Positions 26,101-38,900 of a stretch of 64,000 bases of DNA are shown here, one piece after another (position 1 is the first letter of the stretch; each line of letters begins with the position of its first letter). The stretch spans positions 1,302,001 through 1,366,000 of the forward strand of contig JAFFSR010000218.1 of assembly GCA_017163975.1 (NCBI GenBank), given 5' to 3'. The notes under the pieces were generated by a model. That model searched no databases. It worked only from the letters and a program-made list of their open reading frames with translations, and had not been told where the DNA came from. Position numbers and translations under genes: made by a program. Source of the stretch: Anastatus disparis (lineage: Eukaryota; Arthropoda; Insecta; Hymenoptera; Eupelmidae).

Positions 26101-29100
26101 TATTTAAAAATCTAATTTTCTTCTCTTGCCATTTATTCGTTAAATTTAATTTCTTCAAGTGAAATAAAATAATAAAGGGATAATATTCATGAAAAATTTT
26201 AAATTAAGAGAATTTCATTAAATAAATAAATAAAATTACTTCATAACTTTTTTTTTATATTGACGATTGTTAATTTTGTAATAATGACTATTGTAATATA
26301 ATATCTTTATAATATCCATTAAATCATAAAACATGCAATTATCGAATAAAAAATGATAGAAAATAAATGAAATTCATACAAAACACTCAGCTGACTAAAC
26401 GACATGAAAAATTCAAAAAGAACCTTTTACGTATTACATTAGTTCTTATAGATTAGCTCTTTTGCACATAAAGCAATTCTCTGAAATACATCCATTCATA
26501 GCACTTCATTATGTGAAAAAAATAAATAGAAAACGTCATCCACGCTTCAAAAAGCTACTGGATCTTTTTGAAAAAAATGAAAAAAAAAATTAGCTGCATA
26601 GCTCTTTTTTTTATAAACCATAATTATGTAAAAGATTCTTTGAAAAGAGCGCAAGAACACGATGGTTCAGTCGCAATGTTTGTACTTAAGCTACTGAATT
26701 GAAGGCTAAAACTTTTGCTCTTGGTAGTACGACGGGCGTACACGTTTTTTTTTCTCTTCCCCCTTTTTTTTTAACGTACCGTTGTAAAGTTTTGAGACAC
26801 GAAAAATTTTCGAGATGCATGGAGATATATGCTTATCTTTTTTTCTTAGAATTTGCTTATGTAAAGTTAACGGTACTATTTATATGGAAAATTATGCTAA
26901 ATATTGAAGGGTTTTATACCTTAAAAAAGAAACTATTTTTTTTTTCCTTTTTAATCCTTTTCTTTTTTCGGTAAAGCTTAAAATTCTGCTGGAAAATAGC
27001 GGGAAATGAAGTGAAATAATTTTATTAATGAAAAGAGATAATTTTAAAACAAACTCAGAGAAACTTATGATTTTTTAGAATTTTCTAGATTCTAGGAAAA
27101 TGTTTTACGTTACTCTAAAGTTTTCATATGTTTATTTTTGCCAAAAAGATCATTTTAATTCATTCATTTATACGCATTTTCAAATATTATATAAATTCAA
27201 TAATAAATATTAAAATTGTTAAAAAAAAATGTATAAAATACTATCTAAAAAATGTCCCTTACTTTATACCGGATATAACCCATTTTTAACGAAATTTCTT
27301 TTATCGTAAGTTAACAAAACCTTCTTAAAAAATCCCATAATTTACAAAAAAAAAAACGTCACTTTATTATTTTAATACTTCCACCTCTCAAGTACCTACG
27401 TTTACCCTCGACATTTACTTTCCAGTTTTTTTTTTTCCTTTTTTTTCTAACTAACCGACCCCCTTGTGTGTGTGTGTGTTTTCTCTAGCCCTTCTTGTGA
27501 TTTCCTTCGCTCTTTTTCCCACTCTTTTCTCTCTCAACTCTCTTTTGCCCCCCTTTATGCTCAAAGGTTTTTCACTATATTTGAATGAAGTGGTATGTTG
27601 AAGTGCATATTTTTTTCCTTCTTCTTTTTTTTTTTTATTTCGGCTTGAATTACCTAACGACTAATTATGAAAAAAGCTTCATGCTAACATAAACTAGACT
27701 TTTCAACGCTGAAATAGAAGAGAGAGAGAGAGAGAGGGAGGGAGTAGAAGGAGAAGAAAAAAAATATGTAAATAATTTTATGCACAATTCTGTTTATTTA
27801 AGTCGGCCGTGTATATTTAATAGATTAAAACCTTTGAGTTTCGGTGGAAAAATTTTTGCTTTTCAACCCTGCCCCAAGTTCTCCGCGTTTTCTTTTTGTT
27901 AATATTCGGTATCTTTGTAGAGATACGTATTTTTGAGCTGTTGATTCAAAAAAGTCACCGTGAAAAAGAAAAAGAGCTTACGGTTTTAAAATTTGTTCAC
28001 TTTTTTTTGGGGGGAATTTACCGTACGAATAAATTTATGTTATTTAATCTTTTTTTTCGGATACTCTATACGGCGAGTATTTAAATTTATATGAATAAAT
28101 ATTTATGTTCGGAGCAATATAAAAATACTTGATTTAAATAAAAGAAATTTTTTTAGCTACGTGAACGAACATTTGAATACGAAAATTTTAATATTTATGG
28201 TTAATAAAAATTCTATTGAACAAATTTCTAAATAATTTAACATACATGTACGCAAGCATGTCAATGAAAATGTAAACGTAGTCGCAATACAACTATTTAT
28301 TGTAAACTACTTTAACTTTTCAATTTAATTTAATCAAAATTTAAATATTAATATATTTATTTAAACATTTTTTCATATTGTCATATAAGATCTTTTTTAA
28401 AGAATGATCTCGTCAATGAGTGTTAAATTTCAGTATTTAAACAAAAAAAAATTCTCAATAAAATAAAAAGTTGACATATTTTAAAAAAACACACCGGAGT
28501 CTTTTTGATTCCACATATAATCTAAACAACAATTCAAACCATCTGAAAAAAAGATTTCGAAAAAATATAAAATCAGTAATTTAATTAATTAACCGCATCG
28601 AATAACAATATTTTCATATTCCAATAGCATTTCTAACAATTGAGTTCTCAAACAGAAGATATTATAATCGTTGTAAAATTAACGATTCCCAGGCCATAAT
28701 AACAGTTTACACACGCATATAACATACCGAACGATTGCGAAGGGATAATATTCATATTACAAGTTCAGGCCTCGATGGCTTTCTATATACATATCGACGG
28801 ACACAGCGCGAGAGATAATGTTTTAGAGAGAAAGAGATGGAAAGGCAAAAGCAAGGCAAAAGCGGATGAATAATTCACTCGTCATAGCTTGCCGCTTATG
28901 CGCGCCTCTTCTCCTTTCTCACTCTCTTTCTATCTAACGTTTATATACGCTTTATAGAGGCGTGAGGATATCTTTCGTAGTAAAGTGGAAAATAATGCGA
29001 TAATCGCTCGAGCGACACGACTCTACTGCTGCTGATGCTGCTGCACTTTACTTGAGCATGGATTTCTACGCTCTAGATAATGTGTACACGGAGCATTACT

Positions 29101-29388
29101 TTAGAAATTAAAAAAAAAAAAAAGAAGAATGAATAAAAAAATTATGTCATTTTAAAGGAAGAAGTAGTTTTTGTTATTAGGTGAGAATTTTTTGATTTGT
29201 AAAATTTTTAATGTTTTTACAATTTATTTATTAATTGCTAAATTTCAATTTTTTTTTATGTCAATAGCTTTTTTTATACATAATAATTTATAATAAGAAA
29301 AAATATTCTAAGAATTGTCAAGCTCCAACATATATTTTCGTGAATCAAAATTCATACTTTAAAATTTACTAATGACTACATGGTAATA
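23161..29388. other. Long AT-rich stretch with scattered simple repeats
   Basis: No gene was recognised. Contents include a GA run at about 27,719-27,745, a GT run at about 27,467-27,479, pyrimidine-biased DNA at 27,425-27,560, and a CpG-containing patch at 28,690-29,100 that includes a CTG-rich run near 29,024-29,045. Short mixed patches occur at 24,190-24,310 and 25,440-25,740. Single acceptor-like sites (for example TTTTTTTTCAG at about 25,135) have no matching donor close by. Confidence 0.45.
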
Positions 29389-29590
29389 AAGGTCTCCGTG
29401 GCTCATTCGGTAGAACGATGGATTCATAATCTCGAGGACCCGAGTTCGAATCCCGCTCTCGGCCGATTGATGCAAGCACCACTGTAGGTGTTACATGTGC
29501 TTTGTTTACAAACACACTGACGACCTCCGTCGCTAATTAGCATCGCAATGGTAGCACAAATACAGCGACGTTAAATAAAATTTTAAAAAA
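29389..29590 (+). mobile_element. tRNA-derived SINE, copy 4
   Basis: The head has A-box-like GTGGCTCATTCGG with anticodon-like loop TTCATAA, differing from the usual TTCGTAA by one base. The B-box-like GAGTTCGAATCCC is intact. The body hairpin AAGCAC/GTGCTT and the distal CGTCGC/GCGACG pair are both intact, and the tail TTAAATAAAA contains AATAAA. It lies about 300 bases upstream of the CpG-rich block at 29.9 kb. Confidence 0.9.
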
Positions 29591-29884
29591 TCTATGATAG
29601 ATATTAGGAAGCGGACGATGAGTACAAAGTTGAATGATTAATTAAAATTTTTTTTATTTTTTTTTGTAAAGAGGAAAGTAAAAATTAAAAAAGAAGTTCT
29701 AGATTTGTCCAACAATAAAGTAAATTAACTGTGTTATTTATGAAATTTTATGAATTATTTAATAAAATAAACATAATATATTTAATTACAAATTACGTTC
29801 GTCAATAACCTTTTTTTTTCTACAGATGACCTTATCTTCTGAACTCTATACCACCATAAAATACAGAAAGTTCCATATACCCTA
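29591..29884. other. AT-rich gap
   Basis: AT-rich DNA with T runs near 29,650 and 29,811. Nothing is seen in it. Confidence 0.5.
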
Positions 29885-30245
29885 TTATAAGAATTGCACA
29901 TGTCCATCTCTTTCACGCAAGTTTTCGTTGAAAATTTTCATATGATAATAATTCGCATGCTAAAAGAAACGATTCGTTCCGAGCGATTTTGCGCATTACA
30001 ACGTGCGACGCGGTTTTTCCCCCCAAGTGCAACGTTTTCACGTGCGCGCGTGTTCGCGAAAACGCAATTATATTTTCACCCGTTCGCTCCAGATTGTATA
30101 CGTATATTTATGCGCTACACAGTGCAGGTCGTACTGTAACGCGCTTAACTCGCTGGATTGCACTTAGGTCGGGACGGATTTATGCGAGCGGGCGAGCGAG
30201 CGCGCGGCGAGATTGTAAAGAATGTTCATGAGGAATGGCAGTTTT
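29885..30245. promoter_or_regulatory. CpG-rich block, possible promoter or enhancer
   Basis: The densest CpG cluster in the window, with roughly 35 CpGs by eye between about 29,960 and 30,230 in otherwise AT-rich DNA. It has runs such as GTGCGCGCGTGTTCGCG and GAGCGAGCGCGCGGCGAG. Two overlapping + strand frames of about 80 codons cross it but show no motif. A CpG-rich island of this size could be an unmethylated promoter or regulatory element. Neither a TATA box at the right place nor a defined start site can be assigned, so the call stays tentative. Confidence 0.3.
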
Positions 30246-31250
30246 ACGGGGTGTAAGGAAAAGCGTATACAGTCGCAACGTGAGAGAAAGAGAGAAAGAG
30301 AGAAAGAAAATCACCTTTAGCATTGCAACACAAGTTTTCGAGTGTATACAATTTCACAATGTATTTAGAAAATGGTAATTTATAAGAAATAAAAAAAAAA
30401 CGGAGAAACATAAGATTAATGCTCTATCTGAAATACTTGCGATGTGATTTATAAATAAATTAGTAAAGTAGAAAAGATTGGGATTGAATTGCTGCTCTTT
30501 TTTTTTATCGAATTAACGAAATTGAAAAACAATTAAGTTGAAAGTTTTCTTGGATAAAAAATTACTCAGATTTCTACTGAGAATAATACTTAAATTGACT
30601 AATATTTTAAGGGTTATTTATTACACGTCTGATTTTAACGTGTACTCAACTTCGGAGACAAATACTTAGACCCGTGTATTGTATTAAATTTTTTTTAATG
30701 TCTTTTATATTTATAAGTGGAATTTAAAATCTAAACGTACGATAAATAAATTCAACTTCAAGGTTATTTCGAAAGTTGAACAGTTTTCTTAATTTTTACC
30801 ATAATGCCATAATTTACATGATTTTATTAAATCTATCATTAATGTTTGAGACATTATTTGAATTTTCACATTTGAGTTTTAAAATATTAAATAATATTAG
30901 TTTATATTGAAAAATTTTAATTATTGACGTTTTCATGATGTTTCAAATGTTCTATAATTTCTCAATGTTCAAACGAAGAATTTTGATTTAAGCATCTGAA
31001 GCATTATAATTTTGTATTTATACGAGAAAATTCAAAATTTGAAGATTTTAGTTGCGAGGCTTTAACGGCATGACAAAAACACAGATTAAAAATTGTTAAC
31101 TTTGCCCAAAACTTTTTCAATTGTATCATTCGATTTCACTCCGATATCCATTATTTTTTCTCTATTTTCAAATTTTGTAAAGACATCTTTGACAAAAATC
31201 TTGTTTTCACACCAAACAATGACGCAAAATGGCAACGACTGAAAAACAAA
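30246..31250. other. AT-rich stretch
   Basis: A GAGAAA microsatellite occurs at about 30,281-30,310; the rest is AT-rich non-coding DNA with no signal. Confidence 0.5.
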
Positions 31251-31750
31251 ACGAAAAATTGATTGATAAAAAAAAAAAGAGAGAAGAATCCTAGAGACAA
31301 ATGGATCGAAACGCCCGCGGAAACGATTTCAATTTCCAAAAAAAAAAAAAAGAAAGGTAAAAAATCGCGCACACACACCGGTGTTAACTTTAGGTTTGTG
31401 CGTCCATTTTGTAGCCTGAGGGACGATTCGATAAAAAGCTGCCAGTCGCAGGAAATGAAACGTGGTACTGGGGGGGTTTCACGTTGCACGAAAAAAGCTA
31501 AAAGAAAAAAATAAATAAAAGGAAAAGCGACTAGAAAAAAAAAAAAATAAATAAAATGGAGTTTCTCTTCAATCCTCGGGACTTTTGTGTGTCGCGGCTT
31601 TTCTAGACCGATGAAGCGTTACAAAGAAAGAAAAAGAGAGCTTTCGAGCATCGGGCTTCAAATAAAATTAGACTTGTTGTGAATCTCGAGGGACACGACG
31701 GGGCCGTTGTAAGCTTGACTTTTTATTTTTACAGTATTGCCGGGCTGCTA
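31251..31750. other. Mixed block with A-rich runs and CpGs
   Basis: Poly-A and A/G runs alternate with CpG-containing DNA, including a CA run near 31,370 and complex sequence at 31,560-31,740. Overlapping frames on both strands (about 31,151-31,514) are mutual shadows with no recognised motif. Confidence 0.4.
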
Positions 31751-34700
31751 CCTAATTTATTTGTTAAATTAGCTAAGTTTTTTTTTTTTATTATACTAAA
31801 TAAAAGCTGAGTAAAAAGTTTAGTGCGACTATGTTGCATGACAAATAATTTATAAGTTTAAATTAAATTAGGAAATATTTTCAAGTTTGTTTACAGAAAG
31901 TAAACAATTTTCGTGAAATCGGTTAATAGAAATTTTTTTTCTTAACAATATCGTAAAAACAATTAATCGATAAGTATTAAGAGGTCATTTTGATGAAATG
32001 GAAATAAGTCTATTTTATAGTTGAATGTTTGAATTAATACTACTTAAAATCAAATAATAAATCAACTGTAACACTACGTAATTCTGAAATTAATAAAAAT
32101 TTCGCATCTAAATAGATCAGTGGACCAACAAATCACCCGCAGGTGTGTATGTGTTATCTTATTTTAATATCTAAAGTTATTCTTTTCGCATCCTAATCAT
32201 CATATCGGTTATTCAAATCTTATCCTTTCCTGTTAAATTCTTTCCAAATAAAATAAATAAGGCAAATTATAGCTCCATAAAAGTCCTTAAATTTGCTAAT
32301 GTTGACTTAACGAATCAGTTCTTAATTTTCTCATATAATGACATAAGTCATTCAATTATATCTACAATTAATCATTAAAATTCTAATAACACAAATCATC
32401 GCTCATATCATCTCATAAATTCACCAATAACAATAAAATTCCTTTTCTTTACACGCATAAAAAAGTCGTTTAACAAGTCTACGGTTTTTAAAGTCTTTTG
32501 AGAATTCGAATCCGACCTTTGCGTATTGTACCGCATTGCGTCATATCTCGAAGCATAGTCAGTATAATCCACCTTTTTTCTTTCTCTCCTTAATCTTTAC
32601 ATATTTTATTTCGTCTTATTATGACGAAATGTGAAAGAAGACATCGAAATATAAATGGGACGCGGATATATGAGCGTTTGTAAAATTTTTCATATTTTTT
32701 TTTTAATAAGCCTGACAAACTAAATATTTTCCCTTTATAGAAGTTTCGGGAGAAAAATTTTTCTAGTATTAAAAATGTTAATTCAAAGTTTAAGCTTTGA
32801 AAAAAATTTTTTAACGTGCCATAAGTATCTTGAGATACTGTTGAGAAATGCATAAAATTACTGCAAAAATTTTAATCTATGAACTTTGTTTTGATTATTT
32901 CGTTAGGGAAAATCACGTGAACCCCGAAACTCAATACCATGAAAAAAAGCTCCTTTTATTAAATATTGTTTTTTGTCGCAACTGGTACATCGCTAAATTA
33001 ATAGACAAAAAAAAAAGAAAGGGTTAAACTTTTCAGCTTTGTTAATAAATAAATTCATTATTCTTTTATTCCTTTATTTTAGTTTGTTCAGAGAAAAAAA
33101 AAGAAAGAAGAATTGGCTGAGGTAACAATGGGAATCGCAAAAAGAAAAACAAAAAGCTCGTTTCGAAACGAATAACCATGATTAAAAAAGAAATATTGTA
33201 AGCTTTTTTGCTAATCCTACAAAAGAATCGCTAGTTCCGTGGCCCCTTAAAATTTATATAAAACGCGTATGTATATATATTTAATTTTTTTTTATTTTAT
33301 GTATTTTTTTTTATTATTTGACAATAGTCAGCAGTTCTTTTTTTAGGAAAAGGTAAAAGCTTTCTTTGACATGTGCTTGAAATATTAGAGAGCAAAATGC
33401 ATCAAAAGCAAAAAGCTTTAGTCGTTGAATTTATACTTTTCCTTTCGATAAATCCAGTTGGCGATTCTAAGATAAAAAAAAAGAGAGAGAAAAAAAGTAA
33501 GGATAAACCGCTCAATGTTGTTTTATTTTTTCGATCGATAGAATTCGTTCTCTCGCGTATTTGGTACCATTTATTTTTAAATTTTCTATAATCTTGCTAA
33601 ACTAACGGCGAAGTTGAAAATTTTTTAATTTTTCAGCAGTTAACGAATACTTCCTTAATTCGCCGAGCTAAGAGTATTGATTTAAGAGGATTAAAAAAGT
33701 TTTCAAAATAAATCTGATATTCTCGCGGAGCTAAATTTTAAAAATATCATTGGAAAATACAGCCAGCTCTTAAAATACATATAAAATTTTTAAGAAATTC
33801 GATTACTTCATCTTCTTTATTTGCCATTCTTTTTTATATATATTAATACAAAAATAATAAGCTATTTTTCTGACTCCGATAACAAGAGTGTCTTAAACAG
33901 CATCAATACAAAAGGAACGAAGAAAAGCAAAAGTAAGAAAATTTATTTATCTAATGCATTACCAAATGGGCGTATACATATCCCTTGAAGTTTAAAAAGC
34001 TTCCTCAATTATTATCCAGAAAGTAAGCGAGAGAAATAAGCGAGAGCGGTATGGTAGGTGGAGTTTTATAAAGACAAAGAAGCCCATGGAAATGATTAAA
34101 AATAAATAAGATAATAGAAAAATAAAATCTAAAACTAAGGGTAAAAGTAGTCTAAGGGTAGAGCCAATAACGCGTATATACGATTTATAATCTTTTACAA
34201 TTTCTAAGGAATAAAGCTTCCCTGCATTGCACTTTTTAATTTATTCTAGCGAAATAAGTAAGATATAACACGGTGGCTCTGAAATAAAAGTGTTAAATAA
34301 AAAGGGATTGTCCCCTTTTCCATTATTTGTCGAAATTTATGTTAAATATTTTTTACGTTGTTCTTCTTTTTTTTTATTTTTAGGGTCAGGGTTTTTGTTT
34401 GTTCGTTGGTTTCTAAGGATTCTGGAAGAAAAGAAAAATGAATTTATGTCGGGTTACAACCTTATTCGTTTGCTTGGTTTTTCTACTTGAAAATAAGAGA
34501 TTATTTTAGAATAAAATATCTTCTAATTTTTAATGAGAAATGAGTTCGTTGATCGTTAATTCTATTCTTATTTTATATTATTCAGATATTATGAGCCAAC
34601 GATAAAATTTTATTAAAATAATAAAGTAAAAAAATATATCTGTAGGTATTTTTTCAGGGATACTCTTAAGAAAATGTTAAATGCCGAGACTATAATTTTA

Positions 34701-37183
34701 CAAATTTTTGTTTCTAAATCTAAAAGTTTTGAAAATTTGTTTCTTAAAATTTTACTTTAAATCTTATATAAAAATAGAAAACAATTAATTTTAGTAAGTT
34801 ATAGCTCAGATGAGCGCAACATAACTACTTTTAAGATATATCGTATCCAAAAAACTTACATTTACAAATAAAACACTTATTTTTCAAAACTAGCTTACTA
34901 TTAGCAATTCGATAAAAAAAACTATTTGTACAATAAATTCAAGAGTATCCTTTGTGCAACATTTCCGCGTCTACTTAACTTTGAAATAAAAGCTAAGAAA
35001 ATGTGTAAGGCAAAATAAACATCTTTTAAAATTAACCGCTCAAATGCGTTTTTATTCTCTTTTTAACGTTATAATTTTGATGCTTACTTGATCACGAGTT
35101 ACCTTTTCTTTTTTTCCTTTAGAGCTTTGTAGAAAAAACATAACAATCTCCTTTCCCTGAAGCTTCAAAAGTAGTAAGAAGAAAAAAAAGAAGGATCTCC
35201 TTTTCCTCTTATAACGATTCAATTAGCATCTCCTTTCATGTGCGCAAGAAGAAAGATAAAAAAAAAAAATATGAACGAGAACTTATTTTTTTGTATTTTT
35301 ATTTCAAGCAAAGAAAAGAATGTTTAACAAATTAGTTTCCTTAGAATAAAAAAAGTAAAAACCTCGTAAGGCAAAAGAGGAGTCTATGTATACAATTTGG
35401 ACAAAGAGCGTTCACCATGATATTCATCAAATAAAGCTTTTTCTATGCGAATATATTCGCTCTTCTTTTTTTCCACGCTCTTAATCTTTTATCTCAAAGA
35501 TTTCGCATAAACAAAATGAGAACTCTCCGCAAGGCTGCAATAGATCGGTTAATACTCTTGCAAAAACGTTAACATCAGAAAAGAGCTCTCTTTTTTTACC
35601 TTCTTTTTTCGTTTCATCCATCCTTTTTCCGCTCTCTTCTCTTGCCTTTTTTCTATGCGTCCTGTAGGTAAAGCCAACCGATTTGCAAAAAGCTTGCGGA
35701 TTCATTACCGAGTAAAAAGAGAAAGGGAATACTTGGAAAAGAGATAAACGAACTGGTGGTGAATATACATTTTAAATAGTCGTAACATACATTGGCATTT
35801 TTGGTCTTGGAAATACAAAATTTTAACTTTTACTAGAAATTCATTTTAGTTAGTTCATTACGTTAGTTTATCATTTTAATATAATCAGTAAGAATTCTGA
35901 AAATTACTTTTAAAAATTTTTTTAATATAAATATATACTTTCACCAAAAAAAGTACTCAAAATTGATTTTCAAATGGATATTTTAAATGTACACATTAAA
36001 CAAATTGTAAGTATTAAAATCAAATTAATTAATAAGATTAAATTTCATTGGGTTCGCGTAAAAATCACCAGGTTCAAGTAGAAACAAAATTCCTAAATGC
36101 TTAACATCTCATTTATTTCATAAAACTTAACTAGAAGTGATTCTAAAGGCTTCTAAAAAAAAGAGCCCGGGATTTCCAAGTGCCAAGTATTATCCCACAA
36201 AGGGTAGTTTCTCTCCCCGTTCTCATTTTATTTATTCTTTCCTTTAGGATGAAAGAAAGAAGAAGAAGAAGAGAGAGAAAAAAAAGCGCTCTGCTCATTT
36301 ACTTCTCTCGTACATATCGTACATTTTTAGCAGTGAATCAGCCAACGAATGTTTTTCAACTAAGCGAATAAAAAAGAAAATGCTCGACGCACATACTAGT
36401 TTTTCCTTTTTTTTTTATTATATAAAGAAAGAGAGAGAGAAGAAAAAAAAACAACAGGAAAATGTGGTTCACTCCTCGAAAAGAGAGGAAGCGTTTGCGG
36501 CCAAAAAGGTAAAAGAGCGTATAGTAGGGTAGGTAGTAGAATTATAGGAAAAGAAAAAGGTGCCTGCATACATATATATATATATATATATATATACACC
36601 AGCAAAGTTGTATAAAACGACTTTTCGGTCGAATAACCCCCTCAGCTGAAATGTGGCGAGCATTTGGTATACATACATACAGAAAATCCTCTGGAGATTC
36701 TGAATGCACTCAGCCGGTTTCAATAGACCGTAACGCGCAGTGCAAGCGAAAAAATAGCGAGAGATTCATGTGCAACAACAAGAGAAAAAAAAGTAACAAA
36801 TAAATAAATAAATAAGAGTGAAAAATAAGTATATGTAGAGGTTGCTGAAGGAAAAAAAGGAAACAAATAGCGCGGAGGTGCAACTAAGCGAAGGTAATTG
36901 ATTAGTTATGTTTATTAGGCCATGATCAGCTGAATTTTGTATTAGAAATTTTGTTGATGTAAGTGCAATATAATACAGTTGATTTAAAAGTAGCGTTGTT
37001 GTTTTTGTAAAATTACGTCAGTATTCGCTATATAAGCAAATAGTGAGATAATATAACATTTAATAAGATTGATTGGTTCTTTAGTAAACAAAATTTGTTT
37101 GGAAATCAAATAAATATGAAATTTATTTCATGAATGAAAAAGATTTCTTATTTATTTTAGCGAATTTCTTTTAGAAGCTAGAT
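31751..37183. other. Long intron-like stretch
   Basis: AT-rich DNA with mixed patches at about 34,010-34,200, 35,480-35,760 and 36,470-36,780. A TA array lies at 36,571-36,596, a TAAA/AATA run at about 36,796-36,815 and a GA run at about 36,428-36,442. A junction at 35,667 (CTGTAG|GTAAAG) has pyrimidine-rich sequence upstream but a non-consensus donor. No gene was recognised. Confidence 0.45.
36571..36596. repeat. TA dinucleotide microsatellite
   Basis: About 13 TA units ending in TACACC. It gives Tyr-Ile repeats in the overlapping minus-strand frame, which is therefore not a gene. Confidence 0.9.
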
Positions 37184-37358
37184 GAGTCGGTCTGTGGCTC
37201 AGTCGGTAGAGCGTTGGATTAGTAATCTCGAGGTTCCGAGTTCGAATCCTGCTCTCGGCAGCCGATTGATGCAAGCACCACTGTACGTTACATGTGCTTT
37301 CTTCACAAACAGCTCAGTCGCTGATTAGCATAAATATAGTAACTTTTAAAAAAAAAAA
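37184..37358 (+). mobile_element. tRNA-derived SINE, copy 5, internally deleted
   Basis: The head is complete: A-box-like TGGCTCAGTCGG, loop TTAGTAA, B-box-like GAGTTCGAATCCT. The head-body junction has an extra GCA (CTCTCGGCAGCCGATT), a variant shared with copy 8. The AAGCAC/GTGCTT hairpin is intact. The middle of the body has lost about 20 bases, so CACACTGACGACCTCCGTCG is reduced to AGCTCAGTCG, and the final GCGACG is missing. It ends in an A run. Weakly similar flanks (AAGCTAGA and AAGCTAAA) could be a decayed target-site duplication. Confidence 0.85.
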
Positions 37359-38190
37359 GCTAAAAGATTTTTTACTGGAAACAGGATTCTAAAATTTTTG
37401 TATCAAGCAGGCTTCTATTACATAATAAATTTCTGTTAAGATTCATAGAACTAACAAATCCCAAAATTTTATTTTTTTCAATGTGCATCAACATATGGAC
37501 CAATATTAATGAATAGATATTAATTCAAACCAAATCACATTTATTAACAAAAACTAAAGTTTTTAAAAATCCTCAAAATATGCATAATTCACTTGTACAA
37601 ATCAAAATAGTGTACTTCTACACTCGGGTTTATCGTTTGATCGTTAAATGACGAATCATCAAAGCGCTATGTATTCGCGCGACAAAAACAGTTTATTTCG
37701 ATAACAATGTACAAAACATTAAAATTTCAGCATTCCTTTTTTTTTTCTCAATCAACTTTCACTAATTCATCTTTGAAATAACGCTTCAATGAACGCACAA
37801 AACCGTGTAATCACACAAACACTCATCCATGCATATCTAATTACTTACGCATAAACACTTATACATTATTCGACTTTCTCTCTCTCACACACACACATAA
37901 ACACACAAACGTATACATTCAGAGAAATAAATACCGAGCATAAACAAGGTTATAACAGTGCATCCTATGTATATATATCGCATACTTGAATATCTGTCTC
38001 ATCCTCGTACAACTACATAACAACCTACAAACCTAACCTCCACGTTTTAACAACAACAATTGACAATCATATATATATATAATCTATGTACATATATATG
38101 TATAAATATATGTGTATATGTATATATGTATATACAGTTATAAGCATCTAAAAGCTAAAGCTTTCGAATGGAGGTGAAATAGAGAGGTGT
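37359..38190. other. AT-rich stretch with a CA run
   Basis: Non-coding. A CA run lies at about 37,884-37,900, and ATATAT-rich DNA covers 38,070-38,130. Confidence 0.5.
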
Positions 38191-38765
38191 AGGTGGAGAG
38201 AGAGGGGGGGTAAAATTTGAGGCTGGAGGGAAGAGGGATATAACGTAGAAATTCAACGTTTGCAGGCCAGTAACACTCAGTTTGGAATCTGGTCTAATTA
38301 ATACGCGTTTGCTTGCACACTAATTAATAGTGTCGCGCAACAGCAACAGCAGCCAAAATGTCGTCAGGATTTATCGCATTACATACACACACACACACAC
38401 ACATACATATATACGAATAAACGCGTATATGCATGTATACATAAGTACAGAAGAGCAAAAGCGCGAGCCCTTTAGGGAAAAGCAATACTTGTATGTGTGT
38501 ATGTGTTCCAATATGCTCATGGAGTATGTATATATGTACACGCAATTTGGCTTTTGATTTAGACCTTTCTATATATGTGTTAAAGCTTCTCTTTATCAGA
38601 TCGTATGTCTCTTTCTCTCTTTCTCTTTCTCCCTCACTTGTATCCTCCTCTTGTTTTCGGATAATTTGTATACAAACCTGTAATGCGCAAGCTAACCCAA
38701 CGCAAATAGTTTTAATCCTACCTACACTATCTATCTGTATATGTATATATATATATATATATATA

Positions 38766-38810
<45 letters not shown>

Positions 38811-38900
38811 ATATATATAAAAGCGATTTCGAAGCATTCGAGATATCTGAGATCGAACAGGACCATCCGGTTGATTTTAGGGCTTTAAGGGTTTAAGGTT
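38191..38900. repeat. Microsatellite cluster (CA, CT, TA)
   Basis: Contains a GGGGGGG run near 38,204, CAG/CAA units at about 38,339-38,352, a CA array at about 38,384-38,403, CT-rich DNA at 38,610-38,635, and a TA array at 38,744-38,819 interrupted twice by CC. Three overlapping frames of 75, 131 and 180 codons cross it. Their Tyr-Ile, Thr-His and Cys-Val repeats come directly from these arrays, so none is called as a gene. Confidence 0.8.
38744..38819. repeat. Compound TA array with two CC interruptions
   Basis: TA units run nearly continuously, broken only by ATACCTATA at about 38,763-38,771 and again at about 38,805-38,813. The interrupted unit appears twice, about 42 bases apart, which suggests expansion of a larger unit. 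Confidence 0.85.

Noticed and set aside
38324..38888. Frames of 180, 131 and 75 codons over the microsatellite cluster
   Set aside because: The peptides are Tyr-Ile, Thr-His and Cys-Val repeats created by TA and CA arrays.
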